Assembly (NCBI RefSeq): GCF_000245015.1
Contig: NZ_JH600070.1
Span: 823,594 to 887,593, forward strand
DNA: 64,000 nt
Direction: 5' to 3'
Source: Beggiatoa alba B18LD
GTDB lineage: Bacteria > Pseudomonadota > Gammaproteobacteria > Beggiatoales > Beggiatoaceae
Shown here: piece by piece, positions 8,188 through 16,911 of the stretch
How the letters are laid out: the number at the start of each line of letters is the position of its first letter
How positions within the stretch are numbered: the first letter of the stretch is position 1
Position numbers and translations under genes: made by a program
The notes under the pieces: model-generated
What the model saw: the letters and a program-made list of their open reading frames with translations, nothing else
The model's database searches: none
What the model was told of the DNA's origin: nothing

Positions 8188-9561
8188 TTATTCTGTGATA
8201 GGCTCAACGGTTAAAACTAAGCCTTTTCCTGCAATAACACGGACACGTTGCCCCACTTTTATCGGCTGTGTTGCTTGCGCATTCCATAATTCACCGTGAA
8301 CAAAGATTTTTAACTGATTGCCATGGCTATCTGTACATTCCCCTTCTAAACCGAGCATCGCTTCTTTTCCATTTACAATGGGTTGTGTTCGAATCCATAA
8401 ACTGATTTTGACAATCCATATAAAAAAGATGGTGGTCGTAATAGCTAAACTGCCAATTAAAACGGGAGAAATCGTAAAATGGGGCGTGTCACTGTCCATC
8501 AACATGATTGAACCAATCACAAAGGCAATAATACCGCCTAAGCCTAAAATAAAGCTGGGAAAAAAGGCTTCAGCAACGATAAAGGCAATGCCTAACAGAA
8601 TTAAGCCAACACCTGCATAATTAATCGGTAAGACTTGAAACGCGAATAAAGCCAGTAAGAGGGCAACCCCGCCCAAAACGCCTGGTAAAATACTGCCTGG
8701 ATTAGAAAGCTCAAAAAACATGCCGTAAATACCTAAGAGCATGAGCAAATAGGCAATATTAGGGTCAGTAATGATGCTTAATAAGCGATTGCGCCAATCA
8801 GCTTCAATCTGCGTGATAGTCGTTTGTGCGGTTTGTAGCCGTTTGTTTTGTTGCGGTAGTTTAATCTCACGCCCATTTAGTTGAGCAAGTAACTCATTAA
8901 CATCTTTAGCAATGATATCGATAACATTTTCTTTGAGTGCGTCATCAGCGGATAAACTCGCCGATTCGCGCACAGCCTTTCCCGCCCAAACAGCATTGCG
9001 TCCGCGTAATGTTGCTAATGATTGTAAATAGGCTTCTGCATCATTTACTTGCTTATCGCGTAGCGTATCAGCATTTGATTTAGCCGATGGGCTGGTGGTG
9101 TTGGGGTTAGCGGTGGCATCGATAATTGTTCGACGTTGGTTTTCATTATCGGCTTGTCCTATTTGTACAGGCGTTGCCGCGCCTAAATTGGTTGCGGGCG
9201 ACATCGCGGCAATGTGGCTGGCGTATAAAATATAAGTGCCTGCGCTGGCAGCCCGCGCACCTGAAGGGTGAACATAACTTGCAATAGGAACACGAGAGGC
9301 AAGAATCGCTTGCACAATTTCGCGCATGGCTAAATCTAATCCCCCCGGCGTGTCGATGGTTAAAACAATCAATTCAACCGTGGCAGTTTGTGCTTTTTGA
9401 ATAGCTTGCACTACATAATCAGCCGTTGCAGGCGTGATTGCGCCATGAATAGTTAATTGCCAAACTTGGGTAGTTGGTGGTGTTGATGTTTCTGCATGGG
9501 CAAAACTAGCCAGTGAAAAAATGCTCAGAAAATAGATAAATAGACGTAAATAGCACCGCAT
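8188..9561 (-). CDS. nfeD: NfeD family membrane serine protease (ClpP-class)
   Basis: A 457-residue full-length NfeD. Signal peptide at 1-23 (FLSIFSLASFAHA); ClpP-like serine protease domain about 30-235, with the nucleophile in SGARAASAGTYI and VLTIDTPGG nearby; about four membrane helices at 260-385 (for example YLLMLLGIYGMFFELSNPG and AGVGLILLGIAFIVAEAFFPS); and a C-terminal OB-fold of about 395-455 ending GKGLVLTVEP. Characterised homologues cleave stomatin C-termini. Usually a stomatin/SPFH gene is adjacent; none is visible here, and the next gene upstream is a CoA transferase. Confidence 0.93.
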   Translation of the reverse strand: MRCYLRLFIYFLSIFSLASFAHAETSTPPTTQVWQLTIHGAITPATADYVVQAIQKAQTATVELIVLTIDTPGGLDLAMREIVQAILASRVPIASYVHPSGARAASAGTYILYASHIAAMSPATNLGAATPVQIGQADNENQRRTIIDATANPNTTSPSAKSNADTLRDKQVNDAEAYLQSLATLRGRNAVWAGKAVRESASLSADDALKENVIDIIAKDVNELLAQLNGREIKLPQQNKRLQTAQTTITQIEADWRNRLLSIITDPNIAYLLMLLGIYGMFFELSNPGSILPGVLGGVALLLALFAFQVLPINYAGVGLILLGIAFIVAEAFFPSFILGLGGIIAFVIGSIMLMDSDTPHFTISPVLIGSLAITTTIFFIWIVKISLWIRTQPIVNGKEAMLGLEGECTDSHGNQLKIFVHGELWNAQATQPIKVGQRVRVIAGKGLVLTVEPITE

Positions 9562-9613
9562 AATCCCCCCAATTTTGGCGTTTATCCCATGAATGACTTT
9601 TTAATAAATACGC

Positions 9614-10792
9614 TTAAATAATCCCTTTTGCGCGTAATGCGTCGATATCCATTTCGCTATAACCTAAGGTGCTTAAAACTTCCTGATTATGCTCTCCTTG
9701 CATTGGTGCATGACGGTCTATGCTGAAACGGTATTCACTGAATTTTAGCGGAAAAGCAAATTGTTGCACCGTGCCTTGCGTGGGATGTTCGGCACTGATG
9801 AATAAACCCCTTGCTTGAATTTGTGGGTCTGCCAGACTTTCTTCAAAACTTAAAATAGGGGTTACGCCACAATCAACCGTTGCAAATTTTTCTACCCAAT
9901 ATTGTTGTGGTTGTGATGCAAATAACTGGGTTAAATCTTGTTGTAACCGCTGTGCGACTTGTCCTGTTGCCCATGCTAAATTTAACCAGTCTTCGCGCTC
10001 AATCGCTCGACAAAAGGCTTGCCAAAATTTAGGTTCTAATGCACCCATTGCCATATAACGCTTATCGGCAGTCTCATAAATTCGATAGTTGGGTAAACGT
10101 CCTGTGAGCATATCCTCACCACGTGGGCTAGTTTTACCCTCACGCACATAGGTCGATAAGGCTGCGACAGCGTGCGTTAATGTGCAATCAGTCATAGAAA
10201 CATCGATATAAGTGCCCTTTCCTGTTTTTTGTACCGCGTATAAAGCCGCTAAAATACCCATTGCCGCGCTTAATGTGCCGCCTGCTAAATCGGCAATTTG
10301 AAAGTTAGACATGGCGGGGGCTTCGCCTGCTAACCCAATTTGTTCAGCAACGCCACTGTATCCACAATAGTTTAAATCATGTCCTGCTTTGTCCCGATAA
10401 GGGCCTGTTTGTCCATAGCCTGTGATGGCACAGTACACAATACGTGGGTTAATCGCTTGAATATCGGCATAGCCAATGCCTAATTTATCCATAACTTGCG
10501 GGCGAAAACTTTCAATAATGACATCAGCGGTTTTTGCCAATTGGAGGAAAATATCGCGCCCTTGTGCTTCGCGTAAATTCAGCGTAATTCCCCGTTTATT
10601 ACGGTTGACGGCTAAAAAATAACCTGAGTTTTTTGGCTTTTCCACGCCCATCCAGCGGGCATAATCCCCTTCTCCCGTATCTTCGATTTTAATCACATCT
10701 GCGCCCATATCTGCTAAATGTAAGGTGCACATAGGGCCCGGTAATAATCGAGTTAAATCTAAAATACGCACGCCTGTTAATGGTTTTTGCAT
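9614..10792 (-). CDS. CaiB/BaiF family (class III) CoA transferase, AMACR-like
   Basis: A 392-residue family III CoA-transferase/racemase. N-terminal signature VRILDLTRLLPGPMCTLHLADMG, followed by the CoA-binding LAVNRNKRGITLNL. The segment GHDLNYCGYSG matches the alpha-methylacyl-CoA racemase active-site region (His-Asp), and the ADLAGG motif and C-terminal LGYSEMDIDALRAKGII fit that subgroup. Substrate could be a 2-methyl-branched acyl-CoA (racemase) or a CoA transfer between organic acids; the HDLNY motif favours the racemase branch. CAGGTGA precedes the ATG. It lies 52 bases from nfeD on the same strand, with element R2 upstream. Confidence 0.88.
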   Translation of the reverse strand: MQKPLTGVRILDLTRLLPGPMCTLHLADMGADVIKIEDTGEGDYARWMGVEKPKNSGYFLAVNRNKRGITLNLREAQGRDIFLQLAKTADVIIESFRPQVMDKLGIGYADIQAINPRIVYCAITGYGQTGPYRDKAGHDLNYCGYSGVAEQIGLAGEAPAMSNFQIADLAGGTLSAAMGILAALYAVQKTGKGTYIDVSMTDCTLTHAVAALSTYVREGKTSPRGEDMLTGRLPNYRIYETADKRYMAMGALEPKFWQAFCRAIEREDWLNLAWATGQVAQRLQQDLTQLFASQPQQYWVEKFATVDCGVTPILSFEESLADPQIQARGLFISAEHPTQGTVQQFAFPLKFSEYRFSIDRHAPMQGEHNQEVLSTLGYSEMDIDALRAKGII

Positions 10793-10849
10793 AGTTCACC
10801 TGTTTGATTATTGATTATTTTTAAAAAAAATAACGTTAAAATTTTTTAC

Positions 10850-11040
10850 TAACCTGAGTTCAGCGAGATTTTTTAAAAAGACAAGTATTTGTCTGAATCA
10901 GGATTAGCAGGATTAAAAAGCATGATTCACCTTAATTTTTTGGTTTAAGGGTTTTAAATTCTGTTAATTCTGAAAATTCTGTGAATTCTGATTCAGACAA
11001 GCTGTTGTCTTTTTAAAAGAAATTCGCCGAACTCAGGTTA
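10850..11040. repeat. Palindromic element R2 (type 1 arms), between tandem genes
   Basis: About 191 bp. Left arm TAACCTGAGTTCAGCGAG and right arm ending ctcaggtta, both with AAAAAGACAA / TTGTCTTTTT modules. Left array has two CAGGATTNN units, right array four AATTCTGNN units; the centre is of the GATTCACC / GGTTTAAGGGTTTTAAAT type. It ends one base before the stop codon of the 11042 gene. Confidence 0.9.
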
Positions 11041-11041
11041 T

Positions 11042-12181
11042 TTATTGCCCAACATAAACTAAGCGATACACCATGTCGGCACGGTCATCAGAAATAAGTA
11101 TCGAGTCATCAGCTAATTGTGCAATATCGACAGGTCTGCCCCATGCTTTTTTATCTGCATCCAACCAACCTGTTATAAAGTCTGTTGTTACAAGCGGTTC
11201 ACCTTGTTCATTGAATGTAACACGCACAACTTTATAGCCTGCGGGGTCATTGGGATTACGATTCCATGACCCATGCAAAGCAATTAATGCACTGTGTTGA
11301 TAGTCTTTCGGATAGTGTTGTCCCTGTATAAAGTGAATACCCAACGGCGCAGAATGAGCGGGGAATTCAACTAAGGGTGCGACTGGTTGCGCGGGGAGTG
11401 TGCGTTTTTCTGCATTAGGATAGGGTGTGTTATTTTTTCCCCAGACGTAGGGGAAACCAAAATGTAACCCAGTTTCAGACGCACGGTTTAATTCACACGG
11501 GGGAATATCATCGCCTAAGTTATCCGCGCCGTTATCAGTAAAATACAGGGTATTGTTGACAGGATGAAAATCAAATCCAACAGAGTTACGTATGCCCCGC
11601 GCAAAAATTTCCGCGTTTGAGCCATCCGCATTTAAACGCATAATCGTGCCTTCAAAGCCTTGAACATCGCAAATATTGCAAGGTGCGCCCACAGCAACGT
11701 ATAACTGACCTGCTGGACTAAATTTAATATATCGCCAACCGTGCCAACGTTTATTGGGTAATTCGTTAAAAATCACGCTTGATTGAATCGTTGGCTTTTC
11801 TCCTTTGGCTAATGGGGCTAATTGTGCGGCAGGAATACGGCGGATTTGGTGTTGTTCTGCAATATATAAATCGCCAGTTTGAGGATGTAGCGCGATGCCA
11901 TTTGGTGAGTTTAACTTACTGATAATAGGAATAATTATTTCTGCTGTTGCATCATGATTTTTATCAATCAGCGCATGTATTGTGTCACCGTTACGCGAGC
12001 TGACATAGACCACGCCTGTTTGACTATCCACGGCTAAAGAACGCGCTTCGGGAACATGGGCATAAGTTGTGATTTTAAATCCTGTTGGGAGCTTTAACGC
12101 TGGTAATGTTTTATCATCAACGGCTTGAACTGCATTACTCAGCAGTAAACTGGTGAAAACACTATATAAAATAGAACGCAT
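11042..12181 (-). CDS. Periplasmic sorbosone/glucose dehydrogenase-like beta-propeller protein
   Basis: A six-bladed propeller of the GSDH/sorbosone dehydrogenase type, probably a PQQ-dependent sugar or alcohol oxidase in the periplasm. Typical segments are LPTGFKITTYAHVPEARSLA, the Ca/PQQ-region SPNGIALHPQTGDLYIAEQ, RWHGWRYIKFSPAGQLYVAVG, FARGIRNSVGFDFHP, TDNGADNLGDD and ALHGSWNR. A 20-residue signal peptide begins at ATG 12181 (MRSILYSVFT), preceded by AGAGGA at proper spacing; the frame is open 11 codons further up to 12214, but that start is less likely. Cofactor use is inferred from family, and no PQQ biosynthesis genes are visible. Confidence 0.85.
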   Translation of the reverse strand: MRSILYSVFTSLLLSNAVQAVDDKTLPALKLPTGFKITTYAHVPEARSLAVDSQTGVVYVSSRNGDTIHALIDKNHDATAEIIIPIISKLNSPNGIALHPQTGDLYIAEQHQIRRIPAAQLAPLAKGEKPTIQSSVIFNELPNKRWHGWRYIKFSPAGQLYVAVGAPCNICDVQGFEGTIMRLNADGSNAEIFARGIRNSVGFDFHPVNNTLYFTDNGADNLGDDIPPCELNRASETGLHFGFPYVWGKNNTPYPNAEKRTLPAQPVAPLVEFPAHSAPLGIHFIQGQHYPKDYQHSALIALHGSWNRNPNDPAGYKVVRVTFNEQGEPLVTTDFITGWLDADKKAWGRPVDIAQLADDSILISDDRADMVYRLVYVGQ

Positions 12182-12270
12182 TGGTTTATCCTCTTGTGAA
12201 TGAATGGCTATCATCTTATTAGTGGGGATAACCCTAATGAGGAAACAAGCGTTAGTCAGATAATTAAAGA

Positions 12271-12533
12271 AAAGACCTGCTAGTTTTTAAAAAACTTAGC
12301 AGGTCTTTTTTTGTCTGAATCAGAATTTTCAGAATTAGCAGAATTAAAAACAATTAAAAACATAATTTTTTATTCTTTTAATTTTCTTGTCTTTTTAATT
12401 CTGAAAATTCTGATTCAGACAATGTTTTAATCTTGTCTGATGAATCCTTTTCGCGTGTTCCGACAGACCTGCTAGGTTTTGAAAACCTAGCAGGTCTTTG
12501 TTTTGTTTTATAAATCCCGCCAAACTCAGGTTA
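12271..12533. repeat. Palindromic element R3 (type 2 hairpins, A/T centre), between tandem genes
   Basis: About 263 bp, left outer arm missing. It opens with a GACCTGCTAG hairpin (12272-12308) running into a T7 tract and TTGTCTGAATCAG, then three CAGAATTNN units, an A/T centre with ATAATTTTTTATTC, two mirrored units, and TTCGCGTGTTCCGACAG leading into a second hairpin (12465-12497), ending CAAACTCAGGTTA. It occupies most of the 354-base gap upstream of the propeller gene, whose promoter must therefore lie in the remaining 90 bases or so. Confidence 0.88.
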
Positions 12534-12535
12534 AA

Positions 12536-13096
12536 TTACACGTTTACCTTTCCATAGTTTTTTTGCCATAGCACTTCTTCCTCTCCGTTTAAACGAGCAA
12601 GCACTCGAGCAAGGACAAAGAGTAAATCAGATAAGCGGTTAAGGTATTTTAAGCCTTCGGGATTAATGCTAACAGTGCGCATTAGGCTGACAACACGGCG
12701 TTCTGCGCGACGGCAAACGGTACGAGCAAGATGACATGTTGCTGTTGCCATGTTGCCACTCGGAAGAATGAAATTTTTAAGCGGGGGCAAGTCGGCATTG
12801 AACGTGTCGAGGGTGTTTTCTAGGCGAGTGATATAGTCAGGGGTGATAATTTGATAGTTAGGCATACAGAGTTCACCGCCTAAGTCGAATAAATCATGTT
12901 GAATCGTCATTAAACAGTCATGGATATTGGCAGGAAGTTCATGCGCTAGCAACATACCGATGAGGCTATTGAGTTCGTCAACAGTGCCGTAAGCTTCTAT
13001 CCAGTTTGAATCTTTTTCAACTCGACTGCCATCGCCTAAACCTGTTTCGCCTGTGTCACCTGTGCGAGTATAGATTTTTGATAATCGATAGCCCAT
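12536..13096 (-). CDS. PduO-type corrinoid (cob(I)alamin) adenosyltransferase
   Basis: Transfers the adenosyl group of ATP to the cobalt of cob(I)alamin or cob(I)yrinic acid a,c-diamide, making coenzyme B12. The 186-residue five-helix-bundle protein shows the N-terminal ATP-binding signature TRTGDTGETGLGDGSRV, the middle motif VDELNSLIG, and ATCHLARTVCRRAERRVV plus YLNRLSDLLFVLAR near the C-terminus. A very strong AGGAGGAG lies 5 bases before the ATG. It stands between R3 and hairpin locus HA with no cob genes nearby. Confidence 0.94.
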   Translation of the reverse strand: MGYRLSKIYTRTGDTGETGLGDGSRVEKDSNWIEAYGTVDELNSLIGMLLAHELPANIHDCLMTIQHDLFDLGGELCMPNYQIITPDYITRLENTLDTFNADLPPLKNFILPSGNMATATCHLARTVCRRAERRVVSLMRTVSINPEGLKYLNRLSDLLFVLARVLARLNGEEEVLWQKNYGKVNV

Positions 13097-13122
13097 GTGT
13101 TCTCCTCCTAGTGGGTTTTTAA

Positions 13123-13260
13123 TATAGTAACCGTACCATAAAGTGATTTAAATCTAGGACTGGCAGTCCTGTGAGGACTGCCAGTCCTTCATGTCGTTTT
13201 ATAGTGCGTTTACTATAAAAGGAAGGACTGAACGCTTGATAGCGGTCAGTCCTTTTTTTT
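13123..13260. repeat. Hairpin locus HA
   Basis: Three linked palindromes: TATAGT-N6-ACCATA (13123-13140), a perfect 14-bp stem AGGACTGGCAGTCC with loop TGTGA (13156-13188), TATAGT-N6-ACTATA (13200-13217), and a second stem AAGGACTGA..TCAGTCCTT (13222-13252) with eight T on the plus side. It lies between the adenosyltransferase and the subtilisin gene, both on minus. The same palindromes recur at HB (22586-22647). Confidence 0.88.
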
Positions 13261-13288
13261 GTGATGATTGAACGGTTACATAAACCGT

Positions 13289-15931
13289 TTATTCTGAGAC
13301 TTCGCGATAGTCTTTTAAGCGGGCATAGCCTTGAGTAGCGGTATCAATATTGTTATCAATATCAACTTCATCCGTCACATTGCTTAAGCTCGCGGCGATA
13401 ATGTTGTATTGCACATTAAAGCCTGTGGAGAAATTGAGCTGACTACGGTTGCCTGTTATATTCAGTTCAGTAGGATTAGTTCGCGTGAGATATCCACCGC
13501 AGGCTTCTCCTGATTCGCAGATGTAACCATCATTATCAGAATCTGTCCCCGCAATGACGATATAAGTCCCTGCTTGTACTCCTGTAAAGCGGTAGCTATA
13601 AACCCCATTTGAAGCGGTAACACGGTCTTCTTTCACGGTCGTTAAGGTGTCAGGATTGATTAATAAGACATAGTGATGTCCTGCATTACCACTGCTACTA
13701 CTGGTTTGTCCTGCAACTTGCATAATGACAGGGATACTGAGCGTATTTGAACTGCTCCGTATGGTAATGGTGGCAGAGTAAGTACCTGCGGAAAGTCCTG
13801 AACGGTTGACCGTTACGGTGTAATCACCTAAACCGCTGTTGTTGACGCTAGAACGGGTAACGGTGAGGAATCCGCCTGAATCATTGCTGATACTGGAAAC
13901 GCTTAGGCTTCGTGTACCGCCATTACTTAAGGTCAGTGTCGTGCTGGATTCATTAGTTCCAAAATTGAGTGAACGCGGGGTTGCAATCAATTCGGCAGTA
14001 ACATCTGTTGTGGAGTTATTAGCCGCTGCTAATGCCGCAGACACCGCTTTTTGTGCATTAATTAATCCATATCCGTAGTTATCATCTCGTCCTGTCGCGC
14101 CTAAGTCATCAGTGAGTTTGCCCGACGTAATCAGACCATCCAAAATTTGCGGAGTCATGTTGGGATAAACTGCTTTCATCAAGGCAATAACACCTGATAC
14201 GTGAGGAGATGCCATAGATGTACCGCTAGAATAGCCGTAGGAGTATTGAATATTGCTACTGCCTGAGCGGTCATCACCAACGGTGCTTAAAATCATGTCG
14301 GGATTGCCGTCCCCATCCACGTCGGAAGTGTTATCTCCCCCAGGGGCAGCAATATCAATGCTAGAACCATAATTAGAGTAAGAGGCTAGGCGTTTGTTAA
14401 TATCTACCGCGCTAACGGAGATAACGCCCGTTAATGCAGCGGGATAGCTGGGGGTACTGGTTGATTCGTTACCCGCAGCGGCAACGACAATCACACCCGC
14501 ATTTCTTGCGGCAGTTACGGCTTGTTGAAAGCCTGAAGAAATCCGCCGACCCCCAAGGCTTAAATTCATAATATCGGCGCGTTTTGTCGGAACAGTGCCA
14601 GAATCATTAGATAAGCCAGCGGCATAACGAACCGCTTGTTCTGCATCGTATTCTGTCCCAACCCCACCACGACCTAAGACCCGTAAGGGCATAATGCGGG
14701 TTTGCCAACCGACCCCAGAAACACCAGTAGAATTATTGGTATCAGCGGCAATCGTGCCTGCTACATGGCTACCATGAAAACTGCTCCCGCCTGTAATGCT
14801 GTCACCAACATCATTAGGATTTGAATCAATGCCATCACCATCGCCTGCAACCGTGCGGTCTTTAATAAAATCGTAGCCTTGTGTGATTTTACCTTTTAAC
14901 TCAGGGTGATTAACGAGCACACCTGTATCAATCACGGCAACAAGTACGCTACTACTCCCTGTTGTAATATCCCACGCTTGCGCGGTGTTAATCATGTCGT
15001 AATGCCATTGCAATTTATAATAAGTGTCGCTTGGTAAGCGAAAACTTTGCAAATAGTAGTTAGGAGAGGCTTCACTGATATTGGGTTGACGGCGTAACGC
15101 TTTAATTCGCATTAAAGTTGCGTATTTATCGCGCAGTTCATCACTGGCGAATGTCATCCCGCTGTCTGTTGATTGTGCCGTTAAACTATCCGTATCAAAA
15201 TTGAATAACATCCGACGGCTCATATCTGTACTTTCCGTGTATGCCCCTAAACTGTGTAAATTACTTTGTGCTTGCAAGCCATATTCTTCATTTAACTGCA
15301 CAATGGCGTTGCCCGCTTCGAAGTTATCACTCAACACTAAGGCATTAGCCTCTTCACTAGCAGAAACGATAGTATTCAAATTCTGGCTAATATTCAGCAG
15401 ATAACTAGACGCGCCTGCATTGGCAACAACTTGAATGTAATAACGACCATTTGCTCGTACGGTCAACGTTTCAGTTTTTGTGCCTTCGCCTAAAGAGGCA
15501 TCAAATACTTGTCCATTAACATCTAACAGATATAAATCCAAATCATTGACCGCAACATTAGGTTCAGCGATAAATAAATTAACGATTTGTCCTGTCCGTA
15601 AATCAACTTGATAGGTGTCAATCGTATCGCCGTTGGTTTTGCTACGTCCTGCATTACCTGCACCCGCGACATTAACATAACCCCCCAAAATAACAGGGTT
15701 AGGAATACTCTGCGCAGTCTGCACACTATTATTAGAAACAGACGTAGATGCATTTACATCATTGACATCACTATCCGTTGCCGTGTTAGCACTCACACTG
15801 ATTTGTCCTGTAACGGTATAACCTGAAACTGTGCCACCGTTAGAACTAGAATTTGATGATGTACTGTCATTACAAGCTGTTAGCTGAAGCAAGCCCAGCA
15901 ATATGACTACATGAGTTATTTTAGGTTTCAT
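13289..15931 (-). CDS. Subtilisin-like (S8) lipoprotein protease with PPC and C-terminal beta domains
   Basis: An 880-residue secreted serine protease. The signal peptide ends in a lipobox, LTAC, followed by a Ser/Asn linker, so it is probably a lipoprotein. Order: low-complexity linker; pre-peptidase (PPC) domain about 85-185; S8 catalytic domain about 310-635 with Asp in VLVAVIDTGV (about 334), His in FHGSHVAGTI (about 386) and Ser in SGTSMASPHV (about 571); a BACON/immunoglobulin-like domain about 648-745 (ATPRSLNFG to IPVIMQV); and a carboxypeptidase-regulatory-like fold about 755-840 with an Asp-rich calcium-like stretch DSDNDGYICES. It probably acts on the cell surface or in the periplasm. 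No clear Shine-Dalgarno sequence precedes ATG 15931. Confidence 0.9.
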   Translation of the reverse strand: MKPKITHVVILLGLLQLTACNDSTSSNSSSNGGTVSGYTVTGQISVSANTATDSDVNDVNASTSVSNNSVQTAQSIPNPVILGGYVNVAGAGNAGRSKTNGDTIDTYQVDLRTGQIVNLFIAEPNVAVNDLDLYLLDVNGQVFDASLGEGTKTETLTVRANGRYYIQVVANAGASSYLLNISQNLNTIVSASEEANALVLSDNFEAGNAIVQLNEEYGLQAQSNLHSLGAYTESTDMSRRMLFNFDTDSLTAQSTDSGMTFASDELRDKYATLMRIKALRRQPNISEASPNYYLQSFRLPSDTYYKLQWHYDMINTAQAWDITTGSSSVLVAVIDTGVLVNHPELKGKITQGYDFIKDRTVAGDGDGIDSNPNDVGDSITGGSSFHGSHVAGTIAADTNNSTGVSGVGWQTRIMPLRVLGRGGVGTEYDAEQAVRYAAGLSNDSGTVPTKRADIMNLSLGGRRISSGFQQAVTAARNAGVIVVAAAGNESTSTPSYPAALTGVISVSAVDINKRLASYSNYGSSIDIAAPGGDNTSDVDGDGNPDMILSTVGDDRSGSSNIQYSYGYSSGTSMASPHVSGVIALMKAVYPNMTPQILDGLITSGKLTDDLGATGRDDNYGYGLINAQKAVSAALAAANNSTTDVTAELIATPRSLNFGTNESSTTLTLSNGGTRSLSVSSISNDSGGFLTVTRSSVNNSGLGDYTVTVNRSGLSAGTYSATITIRSSSNTLSIPVIMQVAGQTSSSSGNAGHHYVLLINPDTLTTVKEDRVTASNGVYSYRFTGVQAGTYIVIAGTDSDNDGYICESGEACGGYLTRTNPTELNITGNRSQLNFSTGFNVQYNIIAASLSNVTDEVDIDNNIDTATQGYARLKDYREVSE

Positions 15932-16020
15932 AAATAAAAACCAAATGAGATGAAGAAAGGTAAAGTAAATAAAAACAGCATAACTGAATTTTGCAGAAAA
16001 ATTAACTAACTGATACAGAG

Positions 16021-16632
16021 CTATTTATAGATAGCTCGTTGTTTTAAAAAATGTAAAACTTGTTCAACACAATCATCTAACGAATTTATTGCCGTATTAA
16101 TCGTTAACTCAGGCTGTTCAGGCATTTCATAAGGCGAAGAAATCCCCGTAAACTCCTTAATCTCACCCGATCTTGCCCGTCGGTACAAGCCTTTTACATC
16201 CCGCTCTTCACACACATTGATAGGACAGTCACAAAAAATCTCGATAAAATCATCTTTCAATAAATAACGCACCCGATCACGGTCAGCACGAAACGGCGAA
16301 ATAAATGCAGTCAAAACAATCACACCCGCTTCAACAAATAACTTTGTGACCTCCCCCACCCGCCGAATATTTTCCACCCGATCTTCCGCAGAAAATCCCA
16401 AATCACCACACAACCCATGCCGAACATTATCCCCATCCAACACAAAAGTATGATACCCCCGCTGATAAAGCTGTTCTTCTACTGCATGGGCTAACGTTGA
16501 TTTACCCGCACCTGATAAGCCCGTAAACCACAACACTGTACTTTTATGATGATTTAACTCGGCACGTCGTTGTCGGGTCACACTTGCTACGTGCCAACGT
16601 AAATTATTGGCATTCTGATTCGTTTGACTCAT
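16021..16632 (-). CDS. cysC: Adenylyl-sulfate kinase CysC
   Basis: Phosphorylates APS to PAPS, the activated sulfate donor for sulfate reduction and for sulfotransferases. The 203-residue protein has a Walker A GLSGAGKS, the substrate-binding DGDNVRHGL, the signature [13 protein letters not shown] and the later [28 protein letters not shown] precedes ATG 16632. No cysD/cysN partner is beside it, so APS must come from elsewhere. Three PAPS-using sulfotransferase domains sit 23-27 kb away in this window, a plausible use for the product (inference). Confidence 0.97.
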   Translation of the reverse strand: MSQTNQNANNLRWHVASVTRQRRAELNHHKSTVLWFTGLSGAGKSTLAHAVEEQLYQRGYHTFVLDGDNVRHGLCGDLGFSAEDRVENIRRVGEVTKLFVEAGVIVLTAFISPFRADRDRVRYLLKDDFIEIFCDCPINVCEERDVKGLYRRARSGEIKEFTGISSPYEMPEQPELTINTAINSLDDCVEQVLHFLKQRAIYK

Positions 16633-16911
16633 AATAGCTACCTTTATAACTTGTTATTATAAAACAAATTTATCGCTTCCATCCCTAAGCGATGACCAAT
16701 AAAATAAACATTATAACGGCATAGCTATTCCAACTAATACGTTAAAAATCGCCTTGATCCGTCACTGTCATGCAAAAAAAGAAAACTAACTCATTAAAAC
16801 TAGGTTATAAAATAATGAACCTGAATAGTTATCGGTAGATAACAAATTGAATAATTCACCCACTGACATTACATTGCTAATTCACTTCCCACACCAAGCC
16901 GAAGAAAAACC

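Noticed and set aside
16672-16693. Short ATCGCTT/AAGCGAT hairpin before gshA
   Set aside because: Seven base pairs with no T run, not repeated elsewhere, and no known regulator motif; could easily occur by chance.
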